Assembly (NCBI GenBank): GCA_963762435.1
Contig: CAVXLN010000021.1
Coordinates: 62,001-126,000 of the forward strand
Direction of reading: 5' to 3'
Length of the DNA stretch: 64,000 nt
Origin: JAXDMU01 sp963762435
Lineage (GTDB): Bacteria; Pseudomonadota; Alphaproteobacteria; ATCC43930; CGMCC-115725
Shown here: positions 53,721 to 64,000 of the stretch, in pieces
Layout of the letters: each line of letters starts with the position of its first letter
Numbering within the stretch: the stretch's first letter is position 1
Notes under the pieces: generated by a model
What the model saw: only the letters and a program-made list of their open reading frames with translations
Database searches by the model: none
What the model was told of the DNA's origin: nothing
Translations under genes and position numbers: made by a program

Positions 53721-54852
53721 CCGCGAGCACCCTCATCTCCGCACCCCCCGGCCATCTCCGGCCCATCGATGGACGTCAAGGCATCGACGCCTTGGCCGTG
53801 CTCGCCGCACTCCCGACGCCGGTCCTGGTGCTCGACAGCCGCGACATGGTGCGCGACCTCAATCCCGCGGCCGAGCAGTTCTTCGATATCGGCGCCGGCG
53901 TCGCACGGACCATGCGGTTTGCCGAGCTCGTCAGCCAAGACAGCCCGGTTCTCGCCCTCATCGAGGCGGCGCGCGCGGCCGGTGCCAGCGTGTCCGAATA
54001 CGGGCTGACGGTCGACAGCCCGCGCACCGGCGCTCGCGTCGTCTCGCTTCAGGCGGCCCCCATCGCCGAGCTGCCGGGGCACATCGTGGTCACCATGCAT
54101 GAGCTCTCGATCGCGGCCAAGATCGATCGGCAACTGACGCATCGCCATGCCGCCCGCTCGGTCTCCGCGATGGCGGCGATGCTGGCCCATGAGGTGAAGA
54201 ACCCCTTGAGCGGCATCCGCGGTGCGGCTCAGCTGCTCGAGCAGACGGCGGATCCGGCCGACCGCGAGCTCACGCGCCTCATCTGCGACGAGACCGACCG
54301 GATCTGCGCGCTGGTCGACCGCATGGATGTCTTCTCCGACCAGCGCCCGATGGAGCGCCATCCGGTCAATATCCATGAGGTGCTGGAGCGGGTGCGCAAG
54401 CTCGGCCATACCGGCTTCGCGCGCCATGTCCGCTTCATCGAGGATTACGATCCGTCGCTGCCGCCGGTCTATGGCAATCGCGACATGCTGATCCAGGTCT
54501 TCCTGAACCTGATTAAAAATGCGGCAGAAGCGGTCGGCGAGGAGGGTGGGGAGATCACGCTTTCCACCGCTTACCAACATGGCATCAAGCTTGCGGTGTC
54601 GGGATCAGAGAGCCGCGTGCAACTGCCGCTGGTGGTAACGATCGCCGACAACGGCGCGGGAATCCCTGAGGACCTGCGCCCGCACTTATTCGATCCGTTC
54701 GTCACGACCAAGCGTAACGGCACGGGGCTCGGCCTCGCCCTGGTCGCCAAGATCATCGACGATCATGGCGGGGTTATCGAGTTCGACAGCCAGCCGCGGC
54801 GCACGCAGTTTCGCGTGATGCTGCCGAAGGTTGCCCGTGACGGAGCAGATTA

Positions 54853-54853
<1 letters not shown>
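53717..54853 (+). CDS. ntrB: Nitrogen regulation sensor histidine kinase NtrB
   Basis: NtrB phosphorylates NtrC when nitrogen is low and is controlled by PII proteins. The 378-residue soluble kinase has a PAS domain (about residues 28-125: PTPVLVLDSRDMVRDLNPAAE), the phosphorylated His158 in LAHEVKNPLSGIRGAAQLLE and the ATPase boxes NLIKNAAEAV, IADNGAGIPEDL, FDPFVTTK and GTGLGLALVAK. There is no membrane segment. Its stop overlaps the ntrC start by one base. Confidence 0.96.
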
Positions 54854-56292
<1,439 letters not shown>

Positions 56293-56353
56293 CGGCGACG
56301 TTGCGGAATCCATTGGAGGGGCCTCGCCGGCCTGCGCGTGTCGGCGAGCGAAG

Positions 56354-58705
56354 ATGAGCATCGAGACCTCGATCAGCATCCGACGCACGGGCCCGTGGCG
56401 GCGCATCGCCGCTTGGGCCCGACGGGTCGGGCTTGAGCGCAAGGCGGCGCTGACGCTCGCCATCGCCGCGATCGCGTCCATCATCACGACTTATGTCACG
56501 GTGACGGAATCGCCGCCCTCGGGGATGGAGCCCGGCACCGAGCTGGCGCTCATCGTCCTCAATCTCGTCGTGCTCTTGATCCTCGGCGCGGTCGTGGCCA
56601 AGCGGCTGGTCGAGATCTGGGCGCAGCGGCGGCGCGGCCTGGCCGGGTCGCGCCTCCATATCCGCCTGGTCGTGCTGTTCTCGGCGGTGGCGGTGACGCC
56701 GACCGTCATCGTCGTGATCTTCTCCTATCTCTTCCTCTCGATCGGCATGGATTCCTGGTTCAGCGACAAGGTGCGCACGGCCCTGTCCGAATCGCGCACG
56801 GTCGCCCAGGCCTATCTCGAGGAGCATCAGGAGAATATCCGCTCCGACGCGCTCGGCCTCGCCGCCGAGCTCAACGACAACGAGCCGCGCCTGCTGACGC
56901 CGACCAAGCTCAGCGAGTTCATGGAGATCGTCGCCGAGCAGCGCTCGATCACCGAGGCGATCGTGTTCGATCCGCACAGCCGCACCATCGTCGGCCGGTC
57001 GGCGCTGTCCTTCTCGATCGAGTTCGAGCCGGTGCCCGACTGGGCGCTGCAGAAGGCGGCGAATGGCGAGGTCGCGATCGTCACCAGCGCCAACGAGGAT
57101 CGCGTGCGCGCGCTGGTCAAGCTCGATGATTATCGCTGGCCCGGTCTCATGCTCTATGTCGGCCGCCCGATCGCCCCGCTGGTCATCAGCCATGTGAAGG
57201 ATAATGACGAGGCGGTCGACCAGTATGAGCGGCGCGAGGGCCAGCGTTCGGCCTTCCAGATCAGCTTCGTGCTGATCTTCGGCGTCTTCGCCTTGCTCCT
57301 GCTGCTCGCCGCGGTCTGGGTCGGGCTCAATTTCGCGACTCAGATCTCGCGCCGGATCAGCGGCCTCGTCGTGGCCGCCGAGCGGGTGCGTGGCGGCGAT
57401 CTATCGGCCCGCGTGCGCGAGGTCGACGAGAATGACGAGTTCGGCAGCCTGAGCCGCGCCTTCAACCGCATGACCGGCCAGCTCGAAAGCCAGCAGCGCG
57501 AGCTGGTCGAGGCGAACCGCCAGCTCGACCTCCGGCGGCAATTCACCGAGGCGGTGCTGTCCGGCGTGTCCGCCGGCGTCATCGGCCTCGACGAGCAGGG
57601 CGCCATCCATCTGCCCAACCGCTCGGCCTCGACGCTCTTGAGGATCGAGCTCGAGCAGCATCTGGGCCAGTCACTGGCGGCCGTGGTGCCGGCGATGGCG
57701 CCGCTCATCGACGAGGTGAGGCTGATGCCGGAGCATCTGGTCGAGGGGCAGATCCGCCTGATGTCCGGCGGGCAGGCGATGGTGCTTCTGGTGCGCATCG
57801 CATCCGAAGGCAGCCATGCCGATCGCGGCATGGGCGACACGCGCGGCTTCGTCGTGACGTTCGACGACATCACCGAGCTGCTGGCGGCGCAGCGCAAGGC
57901 CGCCTGGGCCGATGTGGCGCGCCGCATCGCGCATGAGATGAAGAATCCGCTGACCCCGATCCAGCTCTCGGCCGAGCGGCTGAAGCGCAAATATCTGGGC
58001 GAAATCCGCACCGATCCCGAGACTTTCGCCATCTGCACCGACACGATCATCCGCCAGGTCGGCGATATCGGCCGCATGGTCGACGAGTTCTCCTCCTTCG
58101 CGCGCATGCCGGCGCCGACGATGAAGCCCGAGAATCTGGTCGAGATCACGCGGCAGGCGGTGTTCCTTCAGCGCACGGCGCATTCCGAAATCGATTTCGC
58201 GGTCGATATCCCAAGCGGCCCGGTCGAGATCACCTGCGATTCGCGCCAGATCAGCCAGGCGCTGATCAATCTTTTGCAGAATGCGATCGATTCGATCCAT
58301 GCGCGCCAGGTAGCGCAGGCCGGCAGCGGCGGCGTGCCGGAGCCCGGCCGCATTCTCGTGACGCTGGTCGCCCGCGGCAACCGCACGGTCTTGTCGGTGC
58401 TCGACAATGGCAAGGGCCTGCCCAAGGAAGGGCGTGAAAATCTGACGGAGCCCTATGTCACGACGCGGACAAAAGGCACTGGGCTGGGCCTTGCCATCGT
58501 CAAGAAGATCATGGAAGACCATGCGGGCGAGCTGAGCCTGCAAGACGGGCCGGATGGCGGCGCCTCGGTCAGCCTCGTCTTCGTCGCGGCGCAGGCGGGT
58601 ACCAGCCCATCCGGCACGACAACGTCCGCCCAGGGGCAGAGGCGGCGGCCCGGAACGCAAGACGATGCCCAGGTAAAGACGGAAGTGGCGACTCATGGCG
58701 CATGA
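56354..58705 (+). CDS. ntrY: Nitrogen regulation sensor histidine kinase NtrY
   Basis: NtrY is the membrane kinase for NtrX. The 783-residue protein has several N-terminal transmembrane helices (near residues 27-48, 60-78, 98-120) and another near 305-325, with a periplasmic-type region between them, a HAMP segment (RISGLVVAAERVRGGDLSARV), a PAS domain, and the kinase core: His in RRIAHEMKNPLTPIQLSAERL, then NLLQNAIDSI, LDNGKGLP, EPYVTTRTKGTGLGLAIVKK. It overlaps ntrX by 11 bases. Confidence 0.96.
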   Translation: MSIETSISIRRTGPWRRIAAWARRVGLERKAALTLAIAAIASIITTYVTVTESPPSGMEPGTELALIVLNLVVLLILGAVVAKRLVEIWAQRRRGLAGSRLHIRLVVLFSAVAVTPTVIVVIFSYLFLSIGMDSWFSDKVRTALSESRTVAQAYLEEHQENIRSDALGLAAELNDNEPRLLTPTKLSEFMEIVAEQRSITEAIVFDPHSRTIVGRSALSFSIEFEPVPDWALQKAANGEVAIVTSANEDRVRALVKLDDYRWPGLMLYVGRPIAPLVISHVKDNDEAVDQYERREGQRSAFQISFVLIFGVFALLLLLAAVWVGLNFATQISRRISGLVVAAERVRGGDLSARVREVDENDEFGSLSRAFNRMTGQLESQQRELVEANRQLDLRRQFTEAVLSGVSAGVIGLDEQGAIHLPNRSASTLLRIELEQHLGQSLAAVVPAMAPLIDEVRLMPEHLVEGQIRLMSGGQAMVLLVRIASEGSHADRGMGDTRGFVVTFDDITELLAAQRKAAWADVARRIAHEMKNPLTPIQLSAERLKRKYLGEIRTDPETFAICTDTIIRQVGDIGRMVDEFSSFARMPAPTMKPENLVEITRQAVFLQRTAHSEIDFAVDIPSGPVEITCDSRQISQALINLLQNAIDSIHARQVAQAGSGGVPEPGRILVTLVARGNRTVLSVLDNGKGLPKEGRENLTEPYVTTRTKGTGLGLAIVKKIMEDHAGELSLQDGPDGGASVSLVFVAAQAGTSPSGTTTSAQGQRRRPGTQDDAQVKTEVATHGA

Positions 58706-60101
58706 CATCCTGATCGTCGACGACGAGGCCGACATAAGGATGCTGGTAGCCGGCATCCTCCAGGATGAAGGCTATTCGACCCGCGAGGCGGCCAACAGCC
58801 AGGAGGCGCTGGCCCGCATCCGGGCCCGGCAGCCGAGCTTGGTCATCCTCGATATTTGGCTGCAGGGCAGCGAGCTCGACGGCATCGAGATCCTGAAGAT
58901 CATCCGGCAGGAGGCGCCCAGCCTGCCCGTGGTGATGATCTCCGGCCACGGCACGATCGAGACCGCGGTCGCGGCCATCAAGATCGGCGCCTATGATTTC
59001 ATCGAGAAGCCGTTCAAATCCGACCGGCTGCTGCTGCTGGTCGAGCGGGCGATCGATCAGGCGCGCCTCAAGCGCGATTTCGAGGAGCTGAAGCTTCGCT
59101 CCGGCGTCGATGCCGAGCTGGTCGGCCCCTCGGCCCAGATGAACCAGCTCCGGCAATCGATCGAGCGCGTGGCGCCCACCGGGTCGCGCGTGCTGATCAC
59201 CGGCCCGGCCGGGTCCGGCAAGGAGGTCGTGGCGCGGCTGCTCCATACCCGCTCGCGCCGGACCAAAGGTCCGTTCGTCGTGCTGAATTGCGCGGCGATG
59301 CGACCGGATCGGCTGGAGATCGAGCTGTTCGGCACCGAGCCCGGGGCGGAAGGTCCGGACTCGCCGCGCAAGATCGGCACTTTCGAGCAGGCCCATGGCG
59401 GCACGCTGCTGCTCGACGAAGTGGCCGACATGCCGCTCGAGACCCAGGGCAAGATCGTCCGCGTGCTGCAGGAGCAGGTGTTCGAGCGTGTCGGCGGCTC
59501 GAACCGGGTCGAGGTCGATGTTCGCGTCGTCGCGTCCTCGAACCGCGACCTTGCCGCCGAGATCGCCGCCGGCCGGTTCCGCGAGGATCTCTTCTATCGC
59601 CTCGCCGTGGTGCCGGTGAAGGTGCCGCCGCTGCGCGAGCGGCGCGACGACATCCCGCTGCTGGTGCGCTATTTCATGAACCGCTCGGCGCAGAATGCCG
59701 GCTTGAGCCCGCGCGAGCTGGGCGAGGATGCGATGGCCGCCCTCCAGGCCTATGATTGGCCGGGCAATGTCCGCCAGCTCAAGAATGTCGTCGATTGGCT
59801 GCTGATCATGGCGCCCGGCGAGTCGCGCGACCCGATCCGCGCCGACATGCTGCCGGCCGAGATCGGGTCCATCGTTCCGACCGTGCTGAAATGGGAGAAG
59901 GGGGGCGAGATCATGAGCCTGCCTTTGCGCGACGCGCGCGAAGTGTTCGAGCGCGAATATCTTTTGGCCCAGGTGACGCGCTTCGGCGGCAACATCTCGC
60001 GCACCGCCGCCTTCATCGGCATGGAACGCTCGGCACTCCATCGCAAGCTCAAGTCGCTCGGCGTGCTCAATGGCGAGCGGTCGCTCCGCGTCGGCTCCTA
60101 G
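58695..60101 (+). CDS. ntrX: Nitrogen regulator NtrX (AAA+ response regulator lacking GAFTGA)
   Basis: The 468-residue partner of NtrY has a receiver domain with Asp53 (LVILDIWLQGSELDG), a AAA+ domain with Walker A GPAGSGKE and Walker B GGTLLLDEVAD, and a Fis-type helix-turn-helix (GGNISRTAAFIGMERSALHRK). Where NtrC has GAFTGA this protein reads EPGAEGPDSPRKIG, so the sigma-54-contact loop is missing. It may therefore act without sigma-54, as reported for other alphaproteobacterial NtrX proteins. Confidence 0.95.
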   Translation: MAHDILIVDDEADIRMLVAGILQDEGYSTREAANSQEALARIRARQPSLVILDIWLQGSELDGIEILKIIRQEAPSLPVVMISGHGTIETAVAAIKIGAYDFIEKPFKSDRLLLLVERAIDQARLKRDFEELKLRSGVDAELVGPSAQMNQLRQSIERVAPTGSRVLITGPAGSGKEVVARLLHTRSRRTKGPFVVLNCAAMRPDRLEIELFGTEPGAEGPDSPRKIGTFEQAHGGTLLLDEVADMPLETQGKIVRVLQEQVFERVGGSNRVEVDVRVVASSNRDLAAEIAAGRFREDLFYRLAVVPVKVPPLRERRDDIPLLVRYFMNRSAQNAGLSPRELGEDAMAALQAYDWPGNVRQLKNVVDWLLIMAPGESRDPIRADMLPAEIGSIVPTVLKWEKGGEIMSLPLRDAREVFEREYLLAQVTRFGGNISRTAAFIGMERSALHRKLKSLGVLNGERSLRVGS

Positions 60102-60103
60102 CC

Positions 60104-60967
60104 ATGTCCCGCATCGCCTATGTCAGCGGCCGCTATTGCCGCCAAGATGAGGCCGTGGTCTCGATCGAGGACCGCGGCTATCAATTCGCCGATGGCGTCT
60201 ATGAGGTGATCGCGGTCCATCGCGGCCATCTCGTCGACGAGGCGCTGCATCTTCTTCGGCTCGCCCGCTCGCTGAACGAGCTCCGGATCGCGGCCCCGAT
60301 GAGCGACCGAGCGCTGCGCCATGTGCTTCGGCGCGTGATCCGGCTCAACAAGGTGAAGAACGGCAGCGTCTATCTCCAGATCACGCGCGGCGTCGCCCCG
60401 CGCAACCATGCTTTCCCGCTGGTGGCCTTTCCGCAGCTGGTGGTGACGGCGCAGCGCGCCAAGCCGGCCGATCCGAAACTGCTCGCTGACGGGGTCTCGG
60501 TCATCTCGATCCCCGATCTGCGCTGGGCGCGGCGCGACATCAAGTCGACCAGCCTGCTGCCCAACGTGCTGGGCAAGCAGCTCGCGCGCGAGGCGGGCGC
60601 GTACGAAGCCTGGCAGGTCGATGACGACGGATTCGTCACGGAAGGCACCTCCAGCAATGCCTGGATCGTGACGTCGGGCGGCGCCATCGTCACGAGAAAG
60701 GCCGATCACGATATTTTGAACGGCATCACGCGCCTCGTCGTGATCGATCTCGCCGCCAAGGCAAGGCTCCGTTTCGAGGAGCGCGCCTTCTCTCTCGCAG
60801 AAGCGAAAGCAGCCGAGGAAGCCTTCCTCACCAGCACCACATCGCTGATCACTCCAGTGACCAGAATTGACGGCGCCAAGGTGGGCGTGGGCGTGCCCGG
60901 CCCCGTCACGCTGATGCTCCGGCAAGGGTTGGCCGAGCATCTCGACCGTCTGGCCGACGGGACATGA
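60104..60967 (+). CDS. dat: D-amino-acid aminotransferase (PLP fold type IV)
   Basis: The 287-residue enzyme belongs to the branched-chain/D-alanine transaminase fold. It begins RIAYVSGRYCRQDEAVVSIEDRGYQFADGVYEV (in segments), has the PLP Lys147 in RRDIKSTSLLPNVLGKQ and the loop TEGTSSNAWIV. It would make D-glutamate or D-alanine for the cell wall, or act on another amino acid. It lies 2 bases after ntrX and overlaps the HAD gene by 4 bases, so it seems part of the ntr transcript. Confidence 0.9.
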   Translation: MSRIAYVSGRYCRQDEAVVSIEDRGYQFADGVYEVIAVHRGHLVDEALHLLRLARSLNELRIAAPMSDRALRHVLRRVIRLNKVKNGSVYLQITRGVAPRNHAFPLVAFPQLVVTAQRAKPADPKLLADGVSVISIPDLRWARRDIKSTSLLPNVLGKQLAREAGAYEAWQVDDDGFVTEGTSSNAWIVTSGGAIVTRKADHDILNGITRLVVIDLAAKARLRFEERAFSLAEAKAAEEAFLTSTTSLITPVTRIDGAKVGVGVPGPVTLMLRQGLAEHLDRLADGT

Positions 60968-61641
60968 TCGGCACGGCACCCACCGCTATCATCTTCGACT
61001 GGGACAACACGCTGGTCGATAGCTGGGCCACGATCCACGACGCGCTCAACATCATGCTGCCTGAGATGGGCCACGCTCCCTGGAGCATGGCGGAAACACG
61101 CCTGCGCGTGCGGAAATCCTTGCGCGACGCCTTTCCCGCGCTGTTCGGCGACCGCTGGCAGGAGGCGCAGCGCCTCTATCTCGACGCCTTCGAGGCGATC
61201 CATCTCGAGCGGCTGAAGCCTTTGCCCGGGGCGGCCGAGCTCATCCAGGAGCTGAGCGGCGAAGGCCGATTTCTCGCCCTCGTCAGCAACAAGACCGGCC
61301 GCTATCTCCGGCGCGAGGTCGAGGCTTTGGGCTGGACCAGCCATTTCCGCAGCATCGTCGGCGCCGGCGACGCGCCCTTCGACAAGCCGCATCGGGCCTG
61401 TGTCGATCTGGCGCTCGAGGCCAGCGGCATCATCGCCGGCCCGTCGGTCTGGTTCGTCGGCGATACCGGCATCGATATCGAATGTGCCGCAAATGCCGAT
61501 TGCTTCGGCGTGCTCGTCAGTGCCGATGCCCCGCATGCCGAGGAATTTGCGCGGCACAAACCGGCCCTGCATTTCGCTGATTGCATGGCTCTCACCGCTG
61601 CAATGCGGCAAATACCGTCTTGCAACGGCGGTGCAGCATGA
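60964..61641 (+). CDS. HAD-superfamily hydrolase (phosphoglycolate-phosphatase-like)
   Basis: The 225-residue protein has motif I IFDWDNTLVDSW (two catalytic Asp), a helical cap, motif II LVSNKTGRYLRRE and motif IV WFVGDTGIDIECA. The family dephosphorylates small phosphoesters; the substrate is not clear. It is translationally coupled to the aminotransferase and ends 250 bases before hfq. Confidence 0.88.
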   Translation: MIGTAPTAIIFDWDNTLVDSWATIHDALNIMLPEMGHAPWSMAETRLRVRKSLRDAFPALFGDRWQEAQRLYLDAFEAIHLERLKPLPGAAELIQELSGEGRFLALVSNKTGRYLRREVEALGWTSHFRSIVGAGDAPFDKPHRACVDLALEASGIIAGPSVWFVGDTGIDIECAANADCFGVLVSADAPHAEEFARHKPALHFADCMALTAAMRQIPSCNGGAA

Positions 61642-61891
61642 GCAAATCCTAATAAGGGATAGTTGCGGCTAAAGCCGCGACCGGGTTTGCTCGGGTCTGG
61701 GCTGGGCCAGGGCGGGCAAATCCAGCGCAGCCGCGTTTTCCGGTGCAAAGGCGGATCGGCCACGATCCGCAAGGCGACGTGCCCGCCTCGCAAATGCGAG
61801 CGCATTTTGGGCAGACAGGTGCTTCGGTCCGTTTCGGGCCGGGGTGCCCGGGCCAGTTTCGGCTCCAACAACAACACAAGGGGATTTCCCG
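61642..61891. other. Leader region upstream of hfq
   Basis: This 250-base gap between the HAD gene and hfq probably holds the hfq promoter. It contains small GC-rich dyads, for example CGGATCGGCCACGATCCG (near 61752-61769) and GCGGCTAAAGCCGC. The hfq ATG follows AAGGGGA by 8 bases. I see no gene in it. Confidence 0.4.
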
Positions 61892-62137
61892 ATGACGGAA
61901 AAGTCGCAAAATGTCCAGGACGTATTCCTCAATCATGTCCGGAAGAACAAGACGCCGGTGACGGTATTTCTGGTGAATGGCGTCAAGCTGCAGGGCATCA
62001 TTACCTGGTTCGACAATTTCTGCGTGCTGTTGCGGCGCGATGCGCATTCGCAGCTGGTCTATAAGCACGCGATCTCGACCGTGATGCCGGCGCAGCCGGT
62101 GCAGCTGTTCGAGGGCGACAAGGAGGGTGACGCGTAA
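61892..62137 (+). CDS. hfq: RNA chaperone Hfq
   Basis: Hfq pairs small RNAs with mRNAs; in Azospirillum- and Rhizobium-type bacteria it also affects nitrogen-fixation control. The 81-residue protein has the Sm1 motif NKTPVTVFLVNGVKLQGIITWFD (in segments) and the Sm2 motif YKHAISTV, with the FDNFCVLL turn. The start MTEKSQNVQDVFLN at 61892 is the family start. It precedes hflX by 5 bases, the usual order. Confidence 0.98.
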   Translation: MTEKSQNVQDVFLNHVRKNKTPVTVFLVNGVKLQGIITWFDNFCVLLRRDAHSQLVYKHAISTVMPAQPVQLFEGDKEGDA

Positions 62138-62142
62138 GCCAG

Positions 62143-63465
62143 ATGGCATCGCCTGAAGCTGTGGCGGCCGGGTCGTCCGGCCGCGCGCTGGTCGTCTACC
62201 CGCATCTCCGCCAAGCCAACACGGATCCGTCCGCGGCGGTCCGCTCGCCCGAGGCACGCCTCGAGGAGGCGATCGGGCTCGCCCGCGCAATCGATCTCGA
62301 GATTGTCGGCGGCGAGGTGATCCGGCTCCACGAGCCGCGCCCGGCCACATTGATCGGCAAGGGCGGCGTCGAGGCGCTGGGCCGGCAGATCGAGGAGAAG
62401 GAGGTCGGCATTGCCGTGATCGACGGCATGCTCAGCCCGGTGCAGCAGCGCAATCTCGAGCGCGCCTGGAAATGCAAGGTGATCGACCGCACCGGCCTGA
62501 TCCTCGAGATCTTCGGCGCCCGTGCCCGGACGCATGAAGGCAGGCTGCAGGTCGAGCTCGCCTCGCTCACCTATCAGCGGTCGCGTCTGGTGCGGTCCTG
62601 GACCCATCTCGAGCGGCAGCGCGGCGGCTTCGGCTTCCTTGGCGGCCCGGGCGAAAGCCAGCTCGAGCTCGATCGAAGGCTCATAGTCGACCGGATCGTC
62701 AAGCTGAAGCGCGAGCTGGAGGATGTGAAGCGGACCCGCGCGCTCCACCGTACGGCCCGCAAGCGCGTGCCGTACCCGGTCGTGGCCCTGGTGGGATATA
62801 CCAACGCCGGCAAATCGACGCTCTTCAACCGGCTGACCCGATCGGAGGTCTTCGCCCAGGACCTCCTGTTCGCGACACTCGATCCGACCATGCGCACGCT
62901 GGAACTGCCGTCCGGACGCAAGGCGATCCTGAGCGATACGGTCGGTTTCATCTCCGAGCTGCCGACCCATCTCATCGCCGCCTTCCGCGCCACGCTCGAA
63001 GAGGTGCGCGAGGCCGACATCATCATCCATGTCCGCGACATGGTGCATCCCGACACGGAGGCCCAGTGCCTGGATGTCCATACCGTGCTCAAGGACCTCG
63101 AGCTCGGCGAGGCGGTCGAGCATGAGATGGTCGAGGCGCTCAACAAGATCGACAAGCTCGATCCCGAGGCACGCGCGGCACTCGTCAATCGGGCGGCGCG
63201 CAAGGAAGACGCCGTGCCGCTGTCGGCCGTGACCGGCGAGGGGTGCGACGCCCTTCTGGCACTGATCGACCGCCGGCTCGCCGAAGCGACGCGGCCCGTG
63301 CCGCTCGATGTCGATCTCGCCGACGGTGCCGGCATCGCCTGGCTCTACCGCCATGGCGAGGTGCTGGAGCGCCATGACGACGATGAGAGCGCGCATCTCC
63401 TCGTCAATCTCCGGCCCGACGATCTCGATCGTTTCGTGGCGCGCCAGAAGACTCCGGCGCCATGA
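62143..63465 (+). CDS. hflX: Ribosome-associated GTPase HflX
   Basis: HflX splits stalled ribosomes after stress. The 440-residue protein has the N-terminal HflX domain (PATLIGKGGVEALGRQIEEKEV, LSPVQQRNLERAW, RTGLILEIFGARARTHEG in segments), the coiled linker RGGFGFLGGPGESQLELDRR and the GTPase motifs GYTNAGKSTLFN, DTVGFISELP and NKID. Its stop overlaps the next ATG by 4 bases. Confidence 0.96.
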   Translation: MASPEAVAAGSSGRALVVYPHLRQANTDPSAAVRSPEARLEEAIGLARAIDLEIVGGEVIRLHEPRPATLIGKGGVEALGRQIEEKEVGIAVIDGMLSPVQQRNLERAWKCKVIDRTGLILEIFGARARTHEGRLQVELASLTYQRSRLVRSWTHLERQRGGFGFLGGPGESQLELDRRLIVDRIVKLKRELEDVKRTRALHRTARKRVPYPVVALVGYTNAGKSTLFNRLTRSEVFAQDLLFATLDPTMRTLELPSGRKAILSDTVGFISELPTHLIAAFRATLEEVREADIIIHVRDMVHPDTEAQCLDVHTVLKDLELGEAVEHEMVEALNKIDKLDPEARAALVNRAARKEDAVPLSAVTGEGCDALLALIDRRLAEATRPVPLDVDLADGAGIAWLYRHGEVLERHDDDESAHLLVNLRPDDLDRFVARQKTPAP

Positions 63466-64000
63466 AGGATCCCGATATCGGCGTGGTGGCAGCCCTCCTC
63501 AGCGAGACGGCAGCGCGTGAGATCCTGCCGCGCTTCCAGGCGCTCGAATCCGGCGAGATCGTGGAGAAGGGGCCGGGCGATCTCGTCACCATCGCCGATC
63601 TCGAGACCGAGCGTGTCCTGACCCCGGCGCTTGAGGCGCTCGTGCCGGGCTCGCTGGTGGTGGGCGAGGAGGCGGCCTCGAAGGACCCGTCGATCCTCGG
63701 CCGGCTCGAAGGCGAGGATTCGGTCTGGGTCATCGATCCGGTCGACGGTACCGCCAATTTCGCCGTCGGCCTGCCGCTCTTCGCCTCGATGATCTCCTTC
63801 GTCCGCGCCGGCGAAACGATCGCCGCCTGGATTCACGATCCCGTCGCGGGCCTGATGGCGACGGCGCTCAAGGGCGGCGGCGCCTGGCTGGGCGATCGTC
63901 GCCTCGCCGTCGCTCCCCCGGTCGCGACCGAGCGGGCGAGCGGCACGCTCACCTTCCGCTTCGGCGATCGCGCGCTCGTCGGCCGCATCGCCAGCCGTAC
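63462..64000 (+). CDS. Inositol monophosphatase family protein, 3'-truncated by window edge
   Basis: About 180 residues are present before the window ends. The metal-binding motifs are GEEAAS (Glu) and VWVIDPVDGTANFAVG (the WxxDPxDGT signature). The family covers inositol phosphatases, histidinol phosphatase HisN and 3'-phosphoadenosine phosphatase CysQ; the visible part does not decide between them. Its ATG at 63462 overlaps the hflX stop, so it is translationally coupled. Confidence 0.9.
   Translation, partial: MKDPDIGVVAALLSETAAREILPRFQALESGEIVEKGPGDLVTIADLETERVLTPALEALVPGSLVVGEEAASKDPSILGRLEGEDSVWVIDPVDGTANFAVGLPLFASMISFVRAGETIAAWIHDPVAGLMATALKGGGAWLGDRRLAVAPPVATERASGTLTFRFGDRALVGRIASR

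Overview
The window reads as the chromosome of a GC-rich alphaproteobacterium. Gene order and content point to the Rhodospirillales/Azospirillum side of the class: dusB-ntrB-ntrC-ntrY-ntrX running into hfq-hflX, cinA-pgpA-ispDF, tpiA-secG-pyrG-kdsA-eno-ftsB-pdhABC-lpdA-lipA, and a trpGDC-moaC-moeA-lexA cluster with a GTTC-N7-GTTC type SOS box. This placement is inference from synteny and protein character; no search was run. I saw no tRNA, rRNA, CRISPR array, integrase or transposase.

Layout. 1-7.1 kb: end of a cation/proton antiporter, citrate synthase, glutamyl-tRNA synthetase (interrupted by an in-frame TAG), ComEC and LexA. 7.2-11.4 kb: moeA, moaC, trpC, trpD and trpG, all on the minus strand and mostly overlapping by 4 bases. 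11.5-17.6 kb: an accessory block between trpG and trpE in which every recognisable gene encodes an exported or membrane-anchored protein: a divergent polysaccharide deacetylase, a three-gene cassette (Tat metallophosphoesterase, orphan sugar-type binding protein, c-type cytochrome), a broken second copy of the deacetylase 3' end, a PEP-CTERM protein and an alpha/beta hydrolase. 17.7-21.6 kb: TPR protein, trpE and ppiD.

21.7-35.5 kb is core metabolism on the plus strand: tpiA, an unknown lipoprotein (minus), secG, pyrG, kdsA, eno, ftsB, the complete pyruvate dehydrogenase locus, lipA and a COQ10-type protein. eno has one +1 frameshift and lpdA two. 36-39.6 kb is an arsenic operon (arsR, ArsI-like, aquaporin, arsC, ArsN1-like GNAT) with a downstream epimerase. 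39.7-50.5 kb is a mixed accessory stretch: isochorismatase, gshB, GNAT, rhodanese, FtrA-type regulator, dicarboxylate symporter, ClC, VOC, luciferase-like monooxygenase, transglycosylase, and a TetR regulator divergent from an Old Yellow Enzyme. 50.5-64 kb returns to core genes: cinA, pgpA, ispDF, dusB, the two Ntr two-component systems, a D-amino-acid aminotransferase, a HAD phosphatase, hfq, hflX and the start of an inositol-monophosphatase-family gene.

The most unusual part is 11.4-18.1 kb. What looks like an ancestral ppiD-trpE-trpG-trpD-trpC-moaC-moeA-lexA run is split by a block of secretome genes. Within it the phosphoesterase/binding-protein/cytochrome cassette is bracketed by two same-orientation copies of the 3' end of the deacetylase gene. 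The single-base lesions in gltX, eno and lpdA hit genes normally essential or central, so sequencing or assembly error is the first explanation to exclude.
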